Shown here piece after piece: positions 47,577 through 56,565 of a DNA stretch of 64,000 nucleotides. Under the pieces are notes generated by a model that did no database searches, was not told where the DNA came from, and saw only the letters and a program-made list of their open reading frames with translations. Source of the DNA: Inquilinus limosus DSM 16000 (GTDB lineage Bacteria; Pseudomonadota; Alphaproteobacteria; DSM-16000; Inquilinaceae). Location of the stretch: positions 150,305-214,304 of the forward strand of contig NZ_KE383987.1 of the NCBI RefSeq assembly GCF_000423185.1. Reading direction: 5' to 3'. Both the position numbers and the translations under genes were made by a program. Every line of letters begins with the position of its first letter. Positions within the stretch are counted from its first letter, which is position 1.

Positions 47577-48593
47577 ATGCGCCAGTACCGTTTTCCCCGC
47601 ATCGGCAGCATCGACGACCTCACCCTCGCCGAGACCGAGACGCCGGCCCCCGGCCGCGGCCAGGCCCTGGTGCGGCTGCGCGCGGCGTCGCTGAACTACC
47701 GCGACCTGATGGTGGCGACCGGCCGCTACGCCCGCGGCAATCCGCTGCCGGATCTCGTGCCGCTGTCCGACGGCGCCGGCGAGGTGGTGGCGGTCGGCCC
47801 GGACGTCACCCGGGTCAAGGTCGGCGACCGTGTTGCCGGCATCTTCATGCAGAGCTGGATCGGCGGCGAGATCGACGCCGCCGACCAGGCCAGCGCGATG
47901 GGCGGCGCGGCCCATGGCGTGCTGGCCGAGTACCGCGTCTTCGACCAGGACGGGCTGGTGCATCTGCCCGAACATCTCAGCTTCGAGGAGGGCGCGGCCC
48001 TGCCCTGCGCCGGGGTGACCGCCTGGAACGCCCTCTATGGCGGCCAGCATCCGCTGCAGCCGGGCGAGACCGTGCTGGTGCTGGGCACCGGCGGCGTCTC
48101 GATCCTGGCGCTGCAATTCGCCCACGCCGCCGGGGCCCGGGTGATCGCCACCTCCTCCAGCGACGCCAAGCTGGAGCAGGCCAGGGCCCTGGGCGCCGCC
48201 GAGCTGATCAACTACCGCAGCCATCCGGAGTGGGAGAAGGAGGTGCTGCGGCTGACCGGCGGGCGCGGCGTCGACCATGTGATCGAGGTCGGCGGCGCCG
48301 GCACGGTGCCGCGGTCGATCGCCGCCACCCGGATCGGCGGCTTCGTCCATCTGATCGGCGTGCTGACCGCCGGCAGCCCGTTCGAGCCGACACCGCTGAT
48401 CGGCCGGTCGGTGACGCTGCGCGGCCTCTATGTCGGCTCGCGCCAGATGTTCGAGGCGATGAACCGCCACATCGCCCAGGCCGGCATCCGCCCGGTGATC
48501 GACCGGACCTTCGCGTTCAAGGAGGCGAAGGACGCCTACCGCCACCTCGAGGCGGCTGGGCACGTCGGCAAGATCGTGATCGCGATTGGGTGA
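47577..48593 (+). CDS. zinc-independent medium-chain dehydrogenase/quinone oxidoreductase
   Basis: The 338-residue product has the MDR catalytic-domain start (LRAASLNYRDLMVATGRY; LSDGAGEVVAVGPDV), the Rossmann loop LGTGGVSILALQFA and a C-terminal strand FAFKEAKDAYRHLEAAGHVGKIVI. The structural-zinc cysteine cluster is absent, and the Zn-ligating Cys is replaced (SLNYRD), marking an NADPH:quinone reductase or enone-reductase type. It is divergent from its probable HxlR regulator, an arrangement typical for electrophile or quinone detoxification. Confidence 0.88.
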   Translation: MRQYRFPRIGSIDDLTLAETETPAPGRGQALVRLRAASLNYRDLMVATGRYARGNPLPDLVPLSDGAGEVVAVGPDVTRVKVGDRVAGIFMQSWIGGEIDAADQASAMGGAAHGVLAEYRVFDQDGLVHLPEHLSFEEGAALPCAGVTAWNALYGGQHPLQPGETVLVLGTGGVSILALQFAHAAGARVIATSSSDAKLEQARALGAAELINYRSHPEWEKEVLRLTGGRGVDHVIEVGGAGTVPRSIAATRIGGFVHLIGVLTAGSPFEPTPLIGRSVTLRGLYVGSRQMFEAMNRHIAQAGIRPVIDRTFAFKEAKDAYRHLEAAGHVGKIVIAIG

Positions 48594-48647
48594 TGGGACA
48601 AAGGGTCGGGTCGCTCCGCAACGGGCGAGCCCGACCGCCACGTCACC

Positions 48648-49169
48648 TCACCACATCGGCCCGCTGACCTTTCCGGTCTTCATGTCGACCGTGAAGAACT
48701 CCACCCAGCCGACATTGCTGGCATCGCGGCTGCAGCAGAGGATCCGGGCGACGACGGCATCCGTCTGCTGGCCGGCCTCGACCCGCACGCCGTCCTCCCA
48801 TAGCTCGATCCCTTGCAATGTGTCCGTGTCCCGGATTCTCCATAAAGCGATCGTCTTCAGGTTCCACACCCCGGCCGGCAGCCCCGTGAACTCGAAATAT
48901 CCCTGCGAGTTGCACGTGGCTTCCCGCCGATCGCCCCTGCCCTTGGGCCCATCCGCCAGCACCTTCAGCCGGGCACAGGTGACCATATCACCGTTGGGCA
49001 GGACGACGTAGCCACGCCCCCGTACCGAACCGGTCCCCGGCTGGGACGGGGAAGCTGCCGTGCCTGCTTCGGCAACCGATGCCGATGGCTGGACCCTGGG
49101 CGCCGCGGTGTTGCATGCGGCAAGCAGAAGCGCGGCGACCAGGCCAGCGCCCATCCCCAATGCTTTCAT
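48648..49169 (-). CDS. putative lipoprotein
   Basis: GAGGGG ahead of ATG 49169 gives 173 residues. The signal ends in the lipobox L-A-A-C (ALLLAACNT). The mature part contains VLPNGDMVTCARLKVLAD and GYFEFTGLPAGVWNLKT, a carboxypeptidase-regulatory/transthyretin-like beta-sandwich pattern. A Cys-Cys pair (RILCCSRD) follows. The partner is unknown. The 55-base gap to the oxidoreductase gene is convergent. Confidence 0.6.
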   Translation of the reverse strand: MKALGMGAGLVAALLLAACNTAAPRVQPSASVAEAGTAASPSQPGTGSVRGRGYVVLPNGDMVTCARLKVLADGPKGRGDRREATCNSQGYFEFTGLPAGVWNLKTIALWRIRDTDTLQGIELWEDGVRVEAGQQTDAVVARILCCSRDASNVGWVEFFTVDMKTGKVSGPMW

Positions 49170-49293
49170 GAAATCCCCCTCGAAATTCCGCCTGACGAAT
49201 CTTTCGGGCAAGGCGATCGAAGGAGGGTATCACGCCGGCTTCGATCATCGAGGGTCCGGCATGCCGGCAAGATCGTGATCGGATCGGATGATC

Positions 49294-49494
49294 TCAGATG
49301 AAGTCCCGGGGCGGCTTCTGCCAGCCTCGCCACCTCTCGAGCCCCAGATCGGCCCGGAGATGCTCGGAGAGGTCTCCCGGACGAAGCACGGCGCGACGGC
49401 GCCGCAGCAGCGACGCGAACGACAGCACCTTTCCGGCCAGGCGGCGCAGTGCCGTCGGCGGCCGAGCCGAAAGGACGGCCGGCACGGCGCTCAC
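49294..49494 (-). CDS. small DUF1127-like protein
   Basis: The 66-residue product starts at GTG 49494, which overlaps the RidA stop codon (GTGA). The middle and end (SLLRRRRAVLRPGDLSEHLRADLGLERWRGW) follow the YjiS/DUF1127 pattern of an Arg-rich helix plus L-x-D-x-G-L. Such proteins influence RNA turnover or phosphate and stress physiology in alphaproteobacteria. The 79-base region 49170-49248 before the next promoter and the rest of the gap hold nothing else. Confidence is limited by length. Confidence 0.45.
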   Translation of the reverse strand: MSAVPAVLSARPPTALRRLAGKVLSFASLLRRRRAVLRPGDLSEHLRADLGLERWRGWQKPPRDFI

Positions 49495-49907
49495 CCCGGC
49501 ACCACGGCGAGCACGTCGAGCTCGAACAGCAGCCCCTCGCGGAAGAAGCGCGAGACCTGCAGCGTCGTGCTGGCCGGCGGCGCCGCGCGATTGACGTAGC
49601 GGTCGCGCACCTCGCGCAAGGTCGGGCCCTGGGCGGCGAAGTCGGTGACGAACATGTTGAGCTTGATCACATGCTCGAAGCCGCTGCCGGCGGCGGCCAG
49701 ACCGGCCCTGACGTTCTCGAAGGCCTGCGCCGCCTGGCCGGCGAAGTCCGGCGCGGCGATCGAGCCGTCGGGACGGATGCCGACCTGGCCGGCGAGCTGC
49801 ACCAGCCGGGCACCGGCCGGGATCAGCACCACCTGGGAGTAGCCGTTCGGCGCCGGCATGGTCTCGGGGTTGAGGAAGATGGGGAGATCTGAGGGCATCG
49901 TGGCCAT
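49491..49907 (-). CDS. RidA/YjgF/YER057c-family protein
   Basis: The start at 49907 (alternative 49898) gives 138 residues. Family features are VQLAGQVGIRPDGSI, QAAQAFENVRAGLAAAGSGFEHVIKLNMFVTDF and the RYVNRAAPPASTTLQVSRFFREGLLFELDVLAVV C-terminus. The Arg of RidA-type imine deaminases, expected in the segment ending R-xx-S-T, is not at the usual place (APPASTTL), so this may be a Rid subfamily without deaminase activity. It is divergent from a LysR gene. Confidence 0.85.
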   Translation of the reverse strand: MATMPSDLPIFLNPETMPAPNGYSQVVLIPAGARLVQLAGQVGIRPDGSIAAPDFAGQAAQAFENVRAGLAAAGSGFEHVIKLNMFVTDFAAQGPTLREVRDRYVNRAAPPASTTLQVSRFFREGLLFELDVLAVVPG

Positions 49908-49978
49908 CCATCTGGAAAGGACGGGCGGACGATGCGCCGTTCCGTTCGGCCTGACCACGCAGGACCTCGCCGCCGATC

Positions 49979-49993
49979 ATAAGCCCGGCTTAT
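49979..49993. promoter_or_regulatory. candidate LysR operator (T-N11-A palindrome)
   Basis: ATAAGCC-C-GGCTTAT is a perfect 7-bp inverted repeat with one central base. It contains T-N11-A (T80, A92) and lies eight bases before the LysR start and 72 bases before the RidA-family start, in their divergent region. The position and form match LysR-type operators. Confidence 0.55.
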
Positions 49994-50001
49994 AATGAGC
50001 C

Positions 50002-50895
50002 ATGTCGACCGACCGACTGCCCCTGCCCGCCCTGCACGCCTTCGAGGCGGCGGCGCGGCACGGCAGCTTCACCCGCGCGGCGGAGGAGTTGGGCCTGACC
50101 CAAGCCGCCGTCAGCTATCACGTCAAACGGCTGGAGGAGCGGCTGGGCGCGCCGCTGTTCGCCCGCCGCGGCCCCAGCCTGGCGCTGACCGAGGCCGGGG
50201 AGCGGCTGGCCGCCGAGGTGGTCGACGCCTTCGGCCGGCTGCGCGCCGCGGTCGGCAGCGAGGTGGACGCGGCGGGCCGCGATCTGACGGTCGTGTCGGT
50301 GCCCACCTTCACCACCCATTGGCTGGCGCCGCGCCTGGGCGCCTTCCAGACCGCGCATCCGGAGCTGACGGTCAAGCTTTCCACCAGCACCGAGCTGGGC
50401 GACAGCATCGAAGGCGAACTCGCCGCCGATATCGAGATCCGTGCCGGGCCGAGCGGCTTTCCGCCGCGCTTCATCGCCCACAAGCTGCTGGAGGTCCGCC
50501 TCGCCTGTGTGGTGGCGCCACGGCTCGCGGCCGGGCTGCGCGAACCGGCGGATGTGCTGTCGCTGCCGCTGATCGGCATGAGCATGAGCTGGGATGCCTG
50601 GTTCGAGGCGGCCGGCGTCGAGGCCCCGGCGGCCCTTCGAAAGCCGGCGCCAAGCTTCGACAACCAGGCGGCATCGGCGCAGGCCGCCGCGGGCGGGCTC
50701 GGGGCGGCCCTGGTCACACCCGACTTCTTCGCCGAGGATCTCGCCGCCGGACGGCTGGTCGCGCCCTTCCCGCTCCTGGTCGACCGCGCCAAGGGCTACT
50801 GGCTGGTCTACGCCGCGGACCAGCGCCACCGGCCCAAGATCCGTGCCTTCCGAGACTGGATCGTCGCAACAGCCGCCGCCGGTTCGAGGCCATGA
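50002..50895 (+). CDS. LysR-family transcriptional regulator (GcvA-like)
   Basis: The 297-residue protein has a winged helix-turn-helix (residues 4-62; FEAAARHGSFTRAAEELGLTQAAVSYHVKRLEERLGAPLFARR) and a GcvA-type effector domain (VSVPTFTTHWLAPRLGAFQ). The GcvA group often controls amino-acid or glycine metabolism and detoxification genes. Its probable target is the divergent RidA/DUF1127 pair. Its stop codon touches the A-run of the adk terminator. Confidence 0.9.
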   Translation: MSTDRLPLPALHAFEAAARHGSFTRAAEELGLTQAAVSYHVKRLEERLGAPLFARRGPSLALTEAGERLAAEVVDAFGRLRAAVGSEVDAAGRDLTVVSVPTFTTHWLAPRLGAFQTAHPELTVKLSTSTELGDSIEGELAADIEIRAGPSGFPPRFIAHKLLEVRLACVVAPRLAAGLREPADVLSLPLIGMSMSWDAWFEAAGVEAPAALRKPAPSFDNQAASAQAAAGGLGAALVTPDFFAEDLAAGRLVAPFPLLVDRAKGYWLVYAADQRHRPKIRAFRDWIVATAAAGSRP

Positions 50896-50920
50896 AAAAA
50901 GGGCGGCCCGAAAGCCGCCC
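50895..50920 (-). terminator. rho-independent terminator of the secY-adk transcript
   Basis: On the reverse strand, GGGCGGC-TTTCGG-GCCGCCC is followed by six T (plus-strand arms 50901-50907 and 50914-50920, A-run 50895-50900). It lies 23 bases downstream of the adk stop and marks the end of the ribosomal transcription unit. The stop codon of the convergent LysR gene abuts it. Confidence 0.85.
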
Positions 50921-50943
50921 TGATCTTCGCTCCGGCCGCCGGA

Positions 50944-51537
50944 TCAGGACGCCGAGGCGTCCGCCGGCTGGAGGCCGAGCACGGCTTCGATCTGCCGGGT
51001 CACCGTGTCCATGTCGGCCATGCCGTCGACCGCCTTCAGCAGCCCCTTGTCGCGGTAATAGGGGATGATCGGCGCGGTCTGCTCGCGATAGACAGCGAGG
51101 CGCTTGCGCAGCGTCTCCTCGGTGTCGTCGGAGCGCTTCTCGGCCGACTGGGCGGCGCGGTTGGCGACGCGGGCGAACAGTGCCGCCTCGTCGACCTTCA
51201 TCTCGATCACCACGGCCAGCGACTTGCCGTGCCGCTGCAGCATCTCGTCCAGCCCCTCGGCCTGGCGCACGGTGCGCGGGAAGCCGTCGAGGATGAAGCC
51301 CCGGTCGCAGTCCGGCTGGGCGATCCGCTCCGCGATCATGTCCAGCATGATCTCGTCGGTCACCAGATCGCCGCGGTCGAGGATCTCCTTCACCTGCCGG
51401 CCGAGCGGCGTGCCTTCGGCGATCGCCGCCCGCAGCATGTCGCCGGTCGAGAGCTGCTTCAGCCCGTAGCGCTCCTCCAGCCGCTTCGCCTGCGTCCCCT
51501 TCCCTGCCCCGGGCGGGCCCAACAGGATCAGATTCAT
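50944..51537 (-). CDS. adk: adenylate kinase
   Basis: The 197-residue product has the P-loop GPPGAGKGTQ (7-16), YGLKQLSTGDMLR (AMP site), GFILDGFPRT (NMP-binding) and a short LID. The length below 200 residues is that of the short-type enzyme seen in alphaproteobacteria. It interconverts ATP + AMP and 2 ADP. The ATG overlaps the secY stop by four bases, so translation is coupled to secY. In most relatives rpsM follows, but here a terminator does. Confidence 0.96.
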   Translation of the reverse strand: MNLILLGPPGAGKGTQAKRLEERYGLKQLSTGDMLRAAIAEGTPLGRQVKEILDRGDLVTDEIMLDMIAERIAQPDCDRGFILDGFPRTVRQAEGLDEMLQRHGKSLAVVIEMKVDEAALFARVANRAAQSAEKRSDDTEETLRKRLAVYREQTAPIIPYYRDKGLLKAVDGMADMDTVTRQIEAVLGLQPADASAS

Positions 51538-52886
51538 CGACGGCTCCCCCGCAGCTTCGATTTCTTGATCAGCCCTTCATACTGATGGGCCAGGAGATGG
51601 GAATGGACCTGGGCCACCGTGTCCATGGTGACCGTGACGACGATCAGGAGGCTGGTGCCGCCGAAGTAGAACGGCACCGCGTATTCCGAGGTCAGGAACT
51701 CCGGCAGCAGGCAGACCACCGTCAGATAGGCGGCGCCGATCACCGTGATCCGGGTCAGCACGTAGTCGATATAGTCGGCGGTCGACTTGCCCGGCCGGAT
51801 GCCGGGGATGAAGCCGCCGTACTTCTTCAGGTTGTCGGCCGTCTCCTCCGGATTGAAGACGATCGCGGTGTAGAAGAAGCAGAAGAAGATGATCAGCGCG
51901 GCATAGAGCGCCATGAACAGCGGCTGGCCATGCGCCAGCTGCGAGGCGATCCAGGACAGCCAGCCGCCGGCGCCGTCGACATTGGTGCCGGCGAAGCCGA
52001 CCAGCGTCGCCGGCAGCAACAGCAGCGACGAGGCGAAGATCGGCGGGATCACGCCCGAGGTGTTGAGCTTGAGCGGCAGGTGCGAGCTCTCGCCGCCGAA
52101 CATGCGGTTGCCGACCTGGCGCTTCGGGTACTGCACCAGGAGGCGGCGCTGCGCCCGCTCCATGTAGACGATGAAGAAGATCACCCCGACGCACAGCACC
52201 AGCAGCACCAGGATGACGAAGGGCGACAGCGCGCCGGTGCGGCCCAGTTCCAGCATCTGGACCAGGGCGTGCGGCAGCGAGGCGACGATGCCGGTGAAGA
52301 TGATCAGCGAGATGCCGTTGCCGACGCCGCGCGAGGTGATCTGCTCGCCCAGCCACATCAGGAACATGGTGCCGCCGACGATGGTGACGACCGTGGTGAA
52401 GCGGAAGTACCAGCCGGGATCCACCACCGCCGCGCCCATCGAGCCGTGCACGCTCTCGAGGCCGACCGCCAACGCATAGGCCTGGGCCGTGGCCAGGACC
52501 ACGGTGAAGTAGCGGGTGTACTGGTTGATCTTCTTGCGCCCGGCCTCGCCCTCCTTCTTCAGCGCCTCGAGCGTCGGCGACACCGCCGTCAGGAGCTGGA
52601 TGATGATGGAGGCCGAGATGTACGGCATGATGTTCAGCGCGAAGATCGTCATGCGACCCAGCGCGCCCCCGGCGAACATGTTCAGGATGCCGAGGAGGCC
52701 GCCGCCCTGCTGGGTGAAGATCTCCGACAGCACGCGGGGATCGATCCCGGGGATCGGCACATAGGTGCCGATCCGGTAGATGATCAGCGCGCCAAGGGTG
52801 AACCAGATGCGCTTGCGGAGCTCCGTGGCCTTGGCGAAGGCGCCGAAATTCAGGTTCGCAGCGAGCTGTTCTGCAGCAGATGCCAT
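51534..52886 (-). CDS. secY: protein translocase subunit SecY
   Basis: The ATG at 52886 gives 450 residues with ten transmembrane helices. It starts ASAAEQLAANLNFGAFAKA, with RIWFTLGALIIYRIGTYVPIPGID as helix 1 and the plug segment next to it. The IIQLL and GNRMFGGESSHLPLKLNTSGVIPPIFASSL motifs (helices 2 and 7) are conserved. It forms the SecYEG channel for export and membrane insertion. The frame continues upstream into the terminator hairpin, where it is not coding. A GAGG motif about seven bases before the ATG is its only ribosome-binding site. Confidence 0.95.
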   Translation of the reverse strand: MASAAEQLAANLNFGAFAKATELRKRIWFTLGALIIYRIGTYVPIPGIDPRVLSEIFTQQGGGLLGILNMFAGGALGRMTIFALNIMPYISASIIIQLLTAVSPTLEALKKEGEAGRKKINQYTRYFTVVLATAQAYALAVGLESVHGSMGAAVVDPGWYFRFTTVVTIVGGTMFLMWLGEQITSRGVGNGISLIIFTGIVASLPHALVQMLELGRTGALSPFVILVLLVLCVGVIFFIVYMERAQRRLLVQYPKRQVGNRMFGGESSHLPLKLNTSGVIPPIFASSLLLLPATLVGFAGTNVDGAGGWLSWIASQLAHGQPLFMALYAALIIFFCFFYTAIVFNPEETADNLKKYGGFIPGIRPGKSTADYIDYVLTRITVIGAAYLTVVCLLPEFLTSEYAVPFYFGGTSLLIVVTVTMDTVAQVHSHLLAHQYEGLIKKSKLRGSRR

Positions 52887-52901
52887 GGACGGCCTCGAAT
52901 G

Positions 52902-52939
52902 AAAAAAGGCGGGGACTGCGAACATGCGCGGTCCCCGCC
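52902..52939 (-). terminator. terminator-like hairpin between rplO and secY (attenuator candidate)
   Basis: On the reverse strand, GGCGGGGAC and GTCCCCGCC form a perfect 9-bp stem (plus-strand 52931-52939 and 52908-52916), followed at once by six T (52902-52907). This is as good an intrinsic terminator as the one behind adk. Because secY begins only 16 bases beyond the T-run, secY and adk must be expressed by read-through or from an unseen promoter inside rplO. Confidence 0.7.
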
Positions 52940-52968
52940 CTCCGTTTTACCCGCGTTGGACGGCGGCG

Positions 52969-53484
52969 TTAAGCCTGGGACGACGCCCCTGCGTCACTGT
53001 CGACAGCCTCGGCCGGGGCCGGGTTGGACTGGACCACCGAGCCGCCGGCCTTCTCCACCGCCGCGACCGCAGCCGCCGAGGCGCTGTGGACGTGCAGCGT
53101 GACCTTGGCCGAGAGCTCGCCCTTGGCCAGCAGCCGGACGCCGTCCAGCGCCTTGCCGATCAGGCCGCCGGCGACCAGCGCCTCGGTGTCGACCGGCTTG
53201 GTCGCGTCGATGCGGCCGGCCTCGATCGCCTTCTGCAGGCGGCCGAGATTGACCACGGCATAGTTCGCCCGGAACTTCGCGTTGTTGAAGCCCCGCTTCG
53301 GCAGCCGCATGTAGAGCGGCATCTGGCCGCCCTCGAAGCCCTTGAGGGCGACGCCGGTGCGGCTCTTCTGTCCCTTCACGCCCCGGCCGCCGGTCTTGCC
53401 CTTGCCGGAGCCGATGCCGCGGCCGACGCGGATGCGCGACTTGCGCGCACCCGCATTGTCGCGGAGATCGTTGAGTTTCGTCAT
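52969..53484 (-). CDS. rplO: 50S ribosomal protein L15
   Basis: The 171-residue product has the signature N-terminus [45 protein letters not shown] and the central [20 protein letters not shown]. The C-terminal Ala/Asp/Ser-rich extension ([14 protein letters not shown]) makes it longer than E. coli L15 (144), as is usual in alphaproteobacteria. It lies 76 bases behind rpmD, and the hairpin at 52902-52939 follows. Confidence 0.97.
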   Translation of the reverse strand: MTKLNDLRDNAGARKSRIRVGRGIGSGKGKTGGRGVKGQKSRTGVALKGFEGGQMPLYMRLPKRGFNNAKFRANYAVVNLGRLQKAIEAGRIDATKPVDTEALVAGGLIGKALDGVRLLAKGELSAKVTLHVHSASAAAVAAVEKAGGSVVQSNPAPAEAVDSDAGASSQA

Positions 53485-53560
53485 GTTCGCTCCTAGAGCG
53501 ATCCCGGCCTCACGGGGAGACCGGCGCCGCTCGTGACTTCTAAGCCGTGAGCGGCGGGCC

Positions 53561-53749
53561 TCAGCCCGCCTGCTCGACCCGCACCAGGTGCTTGACCTTC
53601 TCGATCATCCCCCGCACCGCCGGAGTGTCCTCCAGCTCGCGGGTGCGATGCAGCTTGTTCAGGCCGAGGCCGATCAGCGTCTGGCGCTGATCTTCCCGGC
53701 GGCCGATCGGGCTGCCGATCTGGGTCACGATCACGGTCGCCTTAGCCAT
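53561..53749 (-). CDS. rpmD: 50S ribosomal protein L30
   Basis: This 62-residue protein starts [38 protein letters not shown], the bacterial L30 signature. It overlaps the rpsE end by eight bases. Confidence 0.97.
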   Translation of the reverse strand: MAKATVIVTQIGSPIGRREDQRQTLIGLGLNKLHRTRELEDTPAVRGMIEKVKHLVRVEQAG

Positions 53750-54347
53750 TCGCGGCCTCCACCACCTCGACGCCGCCCTCGCGCTTGCCCGGGGCGCCGA
53801 TGATGTCGGCGACGCGCTTGCCGCGCCGGGCGGCGACGGCGCGCGGGCCTTCGATCGCCCGCAGCGCCTCGAAGGTCGCCTTGATCATGTTGTGCGGGTT
53901 CGACGTGCCGATCGACTTGGCGACGACGTCCTGGACGCCCAGCGCCTCGAAGATCGCGCGCATCGGACCGCCGGCGATGATGCCGGTACCCTGGGTGGCG
54001 CTGCGGAGCTGGACCTTGCCGGCGCCGAAGTGACCCTGGATGTCATGGTGCAGCGTCCGGCCCTCGCGCAGCGGAACGCGGATCATGCTGCGCTTCGCCT
54101 GCTCGGTCGCCTTGCGGATCGCCTCCGGCACCTCGCGGGCCTTGCCCGAGCCGTAGCCGACCCGGCCGCGGCCGTCGCCGGTCACGACCAGCGCGGCGAA
54201 GCCGAAGCGCCGGCCGCCCTTCACCACCTTCGCGACGCGGTTGATGGAGACGAGCTTCTCGATCAGCTCCTCACCCGCCTCGCGCTCGCTCGGGCGCTTG
54301 TCGCCACGATCCCGCGGACCGCGCGTGTCTCTGCTTTCGCGTGCCAT
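53742..54347 (-). CDS. rpsE: 30S ribosomal protein S5
   Basis: The 201-residue product has the double-stranded RNA-binding-like domain starting at [32 protein letters not shown], and [18 protein letters not shown] toward the C-terminus. Its first 30 residues are a charged extension ([21 protein letters not shown]). The overlap with rpmD suggests coupling. Confidence 0.97.
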   Translation of the reverse strand: MARESRDTRGPRDRGDKRPSEREAGEELIEKLVSINRVAKVVKGGRRFGFAALVVTGDGRGRVGYGSGKAREVPEAIRKATEQAKRSMIRVPLREGRTLHHDIQGHFGAGKVQLRSATQGTGIIAGGPMRAIFEALGVQDVVAKSIGTSNPHNMIKATFEALRAIEGPRAVAARRGKRVADIIGAPGKREGGVEVVEAANG

Positions 54348-54358
54348 GCGCGTCCTCC

Positions 54359-54724
54359 TCAGAAGTCCAGGCCGCCCTCACGGGCGGCATCGGCCAGGGC
54401 CTTGACCCGGCCGTGATACAGATAGTGCCCGCGATCGAACACCACCTTCTCGACGCCAGCGGCCTTGGCGCGCTCCGCCAGGAGCTTGCCGACCGCGGCG
54501 GCGGCCTCGATGGTGGCGCCGGTCTTCAGCGACCCGCGCAGGTCCTTCTCGATCGACGAGGCGGCGGCGATGGTGCGCCCCGCCTGGTCGTCGATGACCT
54601 GGGCATAGATCTGCTTGGAGGACCGGAACACGGACAGGCGGACCCGGCCGTGACGGGCCTGGCTCAGCTTGTAGCGGAGACGCCCCTTGCGGCGTTCGCG
54701 CAGCTCGTTCGTCTTGGTGGTCAT
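54359..54724 (-). CDS. rplR: 50S ribosomal protein L18
   Basis: The ATG at 54724 gives 121 residues. The conserved elements are [40 protein letters not shown] and [26 protein letters not shown]. It binds 5S rRNA. An in-frame upstream extension is antisense-like and not part of the gene. Confidence 0.97.
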   Translation of the reverse strand: MTTKTNELRERRKGRLRYKLSQARHGRVRLSVFRSSKQIYAQVIDDQAGRTIAAASSIEKDLRGSLKTGATIEAAAAVGKLLAERAKAAGVEKVVFDRGHYLYHGRVKALADAAREGGLDF

Positions 54725-54735
54725 CCCGGCCGTCC

Positions 54736-55269
54736 TTACTTCTTCTTGCCTTCTTTGCGCAGGATGGTCTCGGTCTCGTACTTGATGCCCTTGCCCTTGA
54801 ACGGCTCGGGCTTCCGGTACCCGCGGATCTCCGCGGCGACCTGGCCGACGCGCTGCTTGTCGAAGCCGGTGATCGAGATCGAGGTCGGCTTCTCGCACTT
54901 GATCGAGATCCCCTCGGGGATCGGATAGCGCACCTCGTGGCTGTAGCCGAGGGTCAGCACCAGCTCCTTACCCTGGACCGCGGCGCGGTAGCCGACGCCG
55001 TTGATCTCGAGGTTGGTGGTGAAGCCCTCGCTGACGCCCACGACCATGTTGTTGATCAGGGTCCGGCTGGTGGCCCACATGGTCTGCGCCAGGCGCGACT
55101 GGCTCTTCGGCTCGACCTTGATCGCGCCGTCCTCCATCGAGACCTTGATCTCGTCGTTGACGACGAGCTTGAGCTGGCCGAGCTTGCCCTTGACCGAGAC
55201 GTCCTGGCCCTGGACGGTGGCCTGAACCCCCGCCGGGACCTTGACCGCGTGCTTGCCGATACGTGACAT
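54736..55269 (-). CDS. rplF: 50S ribosomal protein L6
   Basis: The 177-residue protein is recognised from [33 protein letters not shown], the [23 protein letters not shown] loop and the C-terminal [21 protein letters not shown] signature. It lies 11 bases behind rpsH. Confidence 0.97.
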   Translation of the reverse strand: MSRIGKHAVKVPAGVQATVQGQDVSVKGKLGQLKLVVNDEIKVSMEDGAIKVEPKSQSRLAQTMWATSRTLINNMVVGVSEGFTTNLEINGVGYRAAVQGKELVLTLGYSHEVRYPIPEGISIKCEKPTSISITGFDKQRVGQVAAEIRGYRKPEPFKGKGIKYETETILRKEGKKK

Positions 55270-55280
55270 CGCGGGTCTCC

Positions 55281-55679
55281 TCAGAACACGCGGGCGAGGA
55301 TCTCGCCGCCGACATTGGCGGCGCGGGCCTCACCGTCCGACATCACCCCGCGCGGCGTCGACAGGATGGAGATGCCCAGCCCGTTGTACACCTTCGGCAG
55401 GTCCTTGATGCCCGAATAGACGCGACGGCCCGGCTTCGACACGCGGTCGATGCGCTTGATGGCCGGCTGGCCTTCCGCGTATTTCAGCTCGACCTTGATC
55501 TGCGCGATGCCCGGCTTGACCTCGTGCATCTCGTAGCCGCGGATGTAGCCCTCGCGCTTCAGCACGTCGAGCACGTTGGCGCGCAGCTTCGAGGCCGGGG
55601 TCTCGATCGTGGACTTGCCCGACCGCTGGCCGTTGCGGATGCGGGTGAGCAGATCACCCAACGGATCACTCAGCGACAT
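55281..55679 (-). CDS. rpsH: 30S ribosomal protein S8
   Basis: AAGGAGTT upstream of ATG 55679 supports the start, giving 132 residues. [21 protein letters not shown] and the C-terminal [20 protein letters not shown] are diagnostic. In E. coli S8 represses spc-operon translation, but no such site was identified here. Confidence 0.97.
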   Translation of the reverse strand: MSLSDPLGDLLTRIRNGQRSGKSTIETPASKLRANVLDVLKREGYIRGYEMHEVKPGIAQIKVELKYAEGQPAIKRIDRVSKPGRRVYSGIKDLPKVYNGLGISILSTPRGVMSDGEARAANVGGEILARVF

Positions 55680-55692
55680 GGTCCGTAACTCC

Positions 55693-55998
55693 TTACCAGC
55701 TCGACTTGACCATGCCGGGGATCTGCCCGCGCGAGGCCAGCTCGCGCAGCGCAATGCGGCTCAGCTTGAAGCGGCGGTAGAACGCCTTCGGGCGACCGGT
55801 CAGCTCGCAGCGGTTGTGGATGCGCACCGGCGAGGAGTTGCGCGGCAGCTCCGCCAGCTTCAGGCGGGCGGCGAACCGCTCCTCCATCGGCAGGCTTTGG
55901 TCGTTGGCGACCGCCTTCAAGCGCTCGCGGCGGCCGGCGAACGCCTTCGCCAGCTTCTCGCGGCGCTTGTTCTTCTCGACCGAGCTCTTCTTGGCCAT
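55693..55998 (-). CDS. rpsN: 30S ribosomal protein S14
   Basis: This 101-residue product is the long zinc-free type. It begins [26 protein letters not shown] and lacks the CxxC-x12-CxxC zinc motif, with [30 protein letters not shown] at the C-terminus. Confidence 0.97.
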   Translation of the reverse strand: MAKKSSVEKNKRREKLAKAFAGRRERLKAVANDQSLPMEERFAARLKLAELPRNSSPVRIHNRCELTGRPKAFYRRFKLSRIALRELASRGQIPGMVKSSW

Positions 55999-56017
55999 GA
56001 TCTAAATCCTTGCTCGT

Positions 56018-56557
56018 TCAGCTGACGAACGGGAAATCGAAGCCCTTGAGGAGCGCACGCGCCTCGTCGTCGGTCTTCGCGGTCGTCACGATAACGATGT
56101 CCATTCCCCGGACCGTCTCGATCTTGTCATAGTCGATCTCGGGAAACACGATCTGCTCCTTGATGCCGAGGGCATAGTTGCCCCGGCCGTCGAACGCCTT
56201 CGGCGACAGCCCGCGGAAGTCGCGGACGCGCGGCAGGGCGATGTTCACCAGACGGTCGAGGAACTCGTACATCCGCTCGCGGCGCAGAGTCACCTTGGTG
56301 CCGATCGCCATGCCTTCGCGCAGCTTGAAGGTGGCGATCGACTTCCGGGCCTTGGTCGTCACCGGCTTCTGGCCGGAGATCGCCGTCAGCTCGGCCACCG
56401 CCGCCTGGATCTTCTTGCTGTCCGACACGGCGTCGCCGACGCCCATGTTGATGATGATCTTCTCGATCCGGGGCACCTGCAGGTCGTTCTTGTAGGCGAA
56501 CTCCTGCTTCAGCTTCGGCCGGACGACCTTCTCGTAATGGTCCTTGAGACGGGGCAT
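56018..56557 (-). CDS. rplE: 50S ribosomal protein L5
   Basis: The 179-residue form starting at ATG 56557 aligns with the usual L5 N-terminus ([15 protein letters not shown]) and has GAGG six bases upstream. ATG 56563 and GTG 56569 are in frame. The motifs [15 protein letters not shown] and [32 protein letters not shown] are conserved. It binds 5S rRNA. Confidence 0.96.
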   Translation of the reverse strand: MPRLKDHYEKVVRPKLKQEFAYKNDLQVPRIEKIIINMGVGDAVSDSKKIQAAVAELTAISGQKPVTTKARKSIATFKLREGMAIGTKVTLRRERMYEFLDRLVNIALPRVRDFRGLSPKAFDGRGNYALGIKEQIVFPEIDYDKIETVRGMDIVIVTTAKTDDEARALLKGFDFPFVS

Positions 56558-56565
56558 GGCCATCC

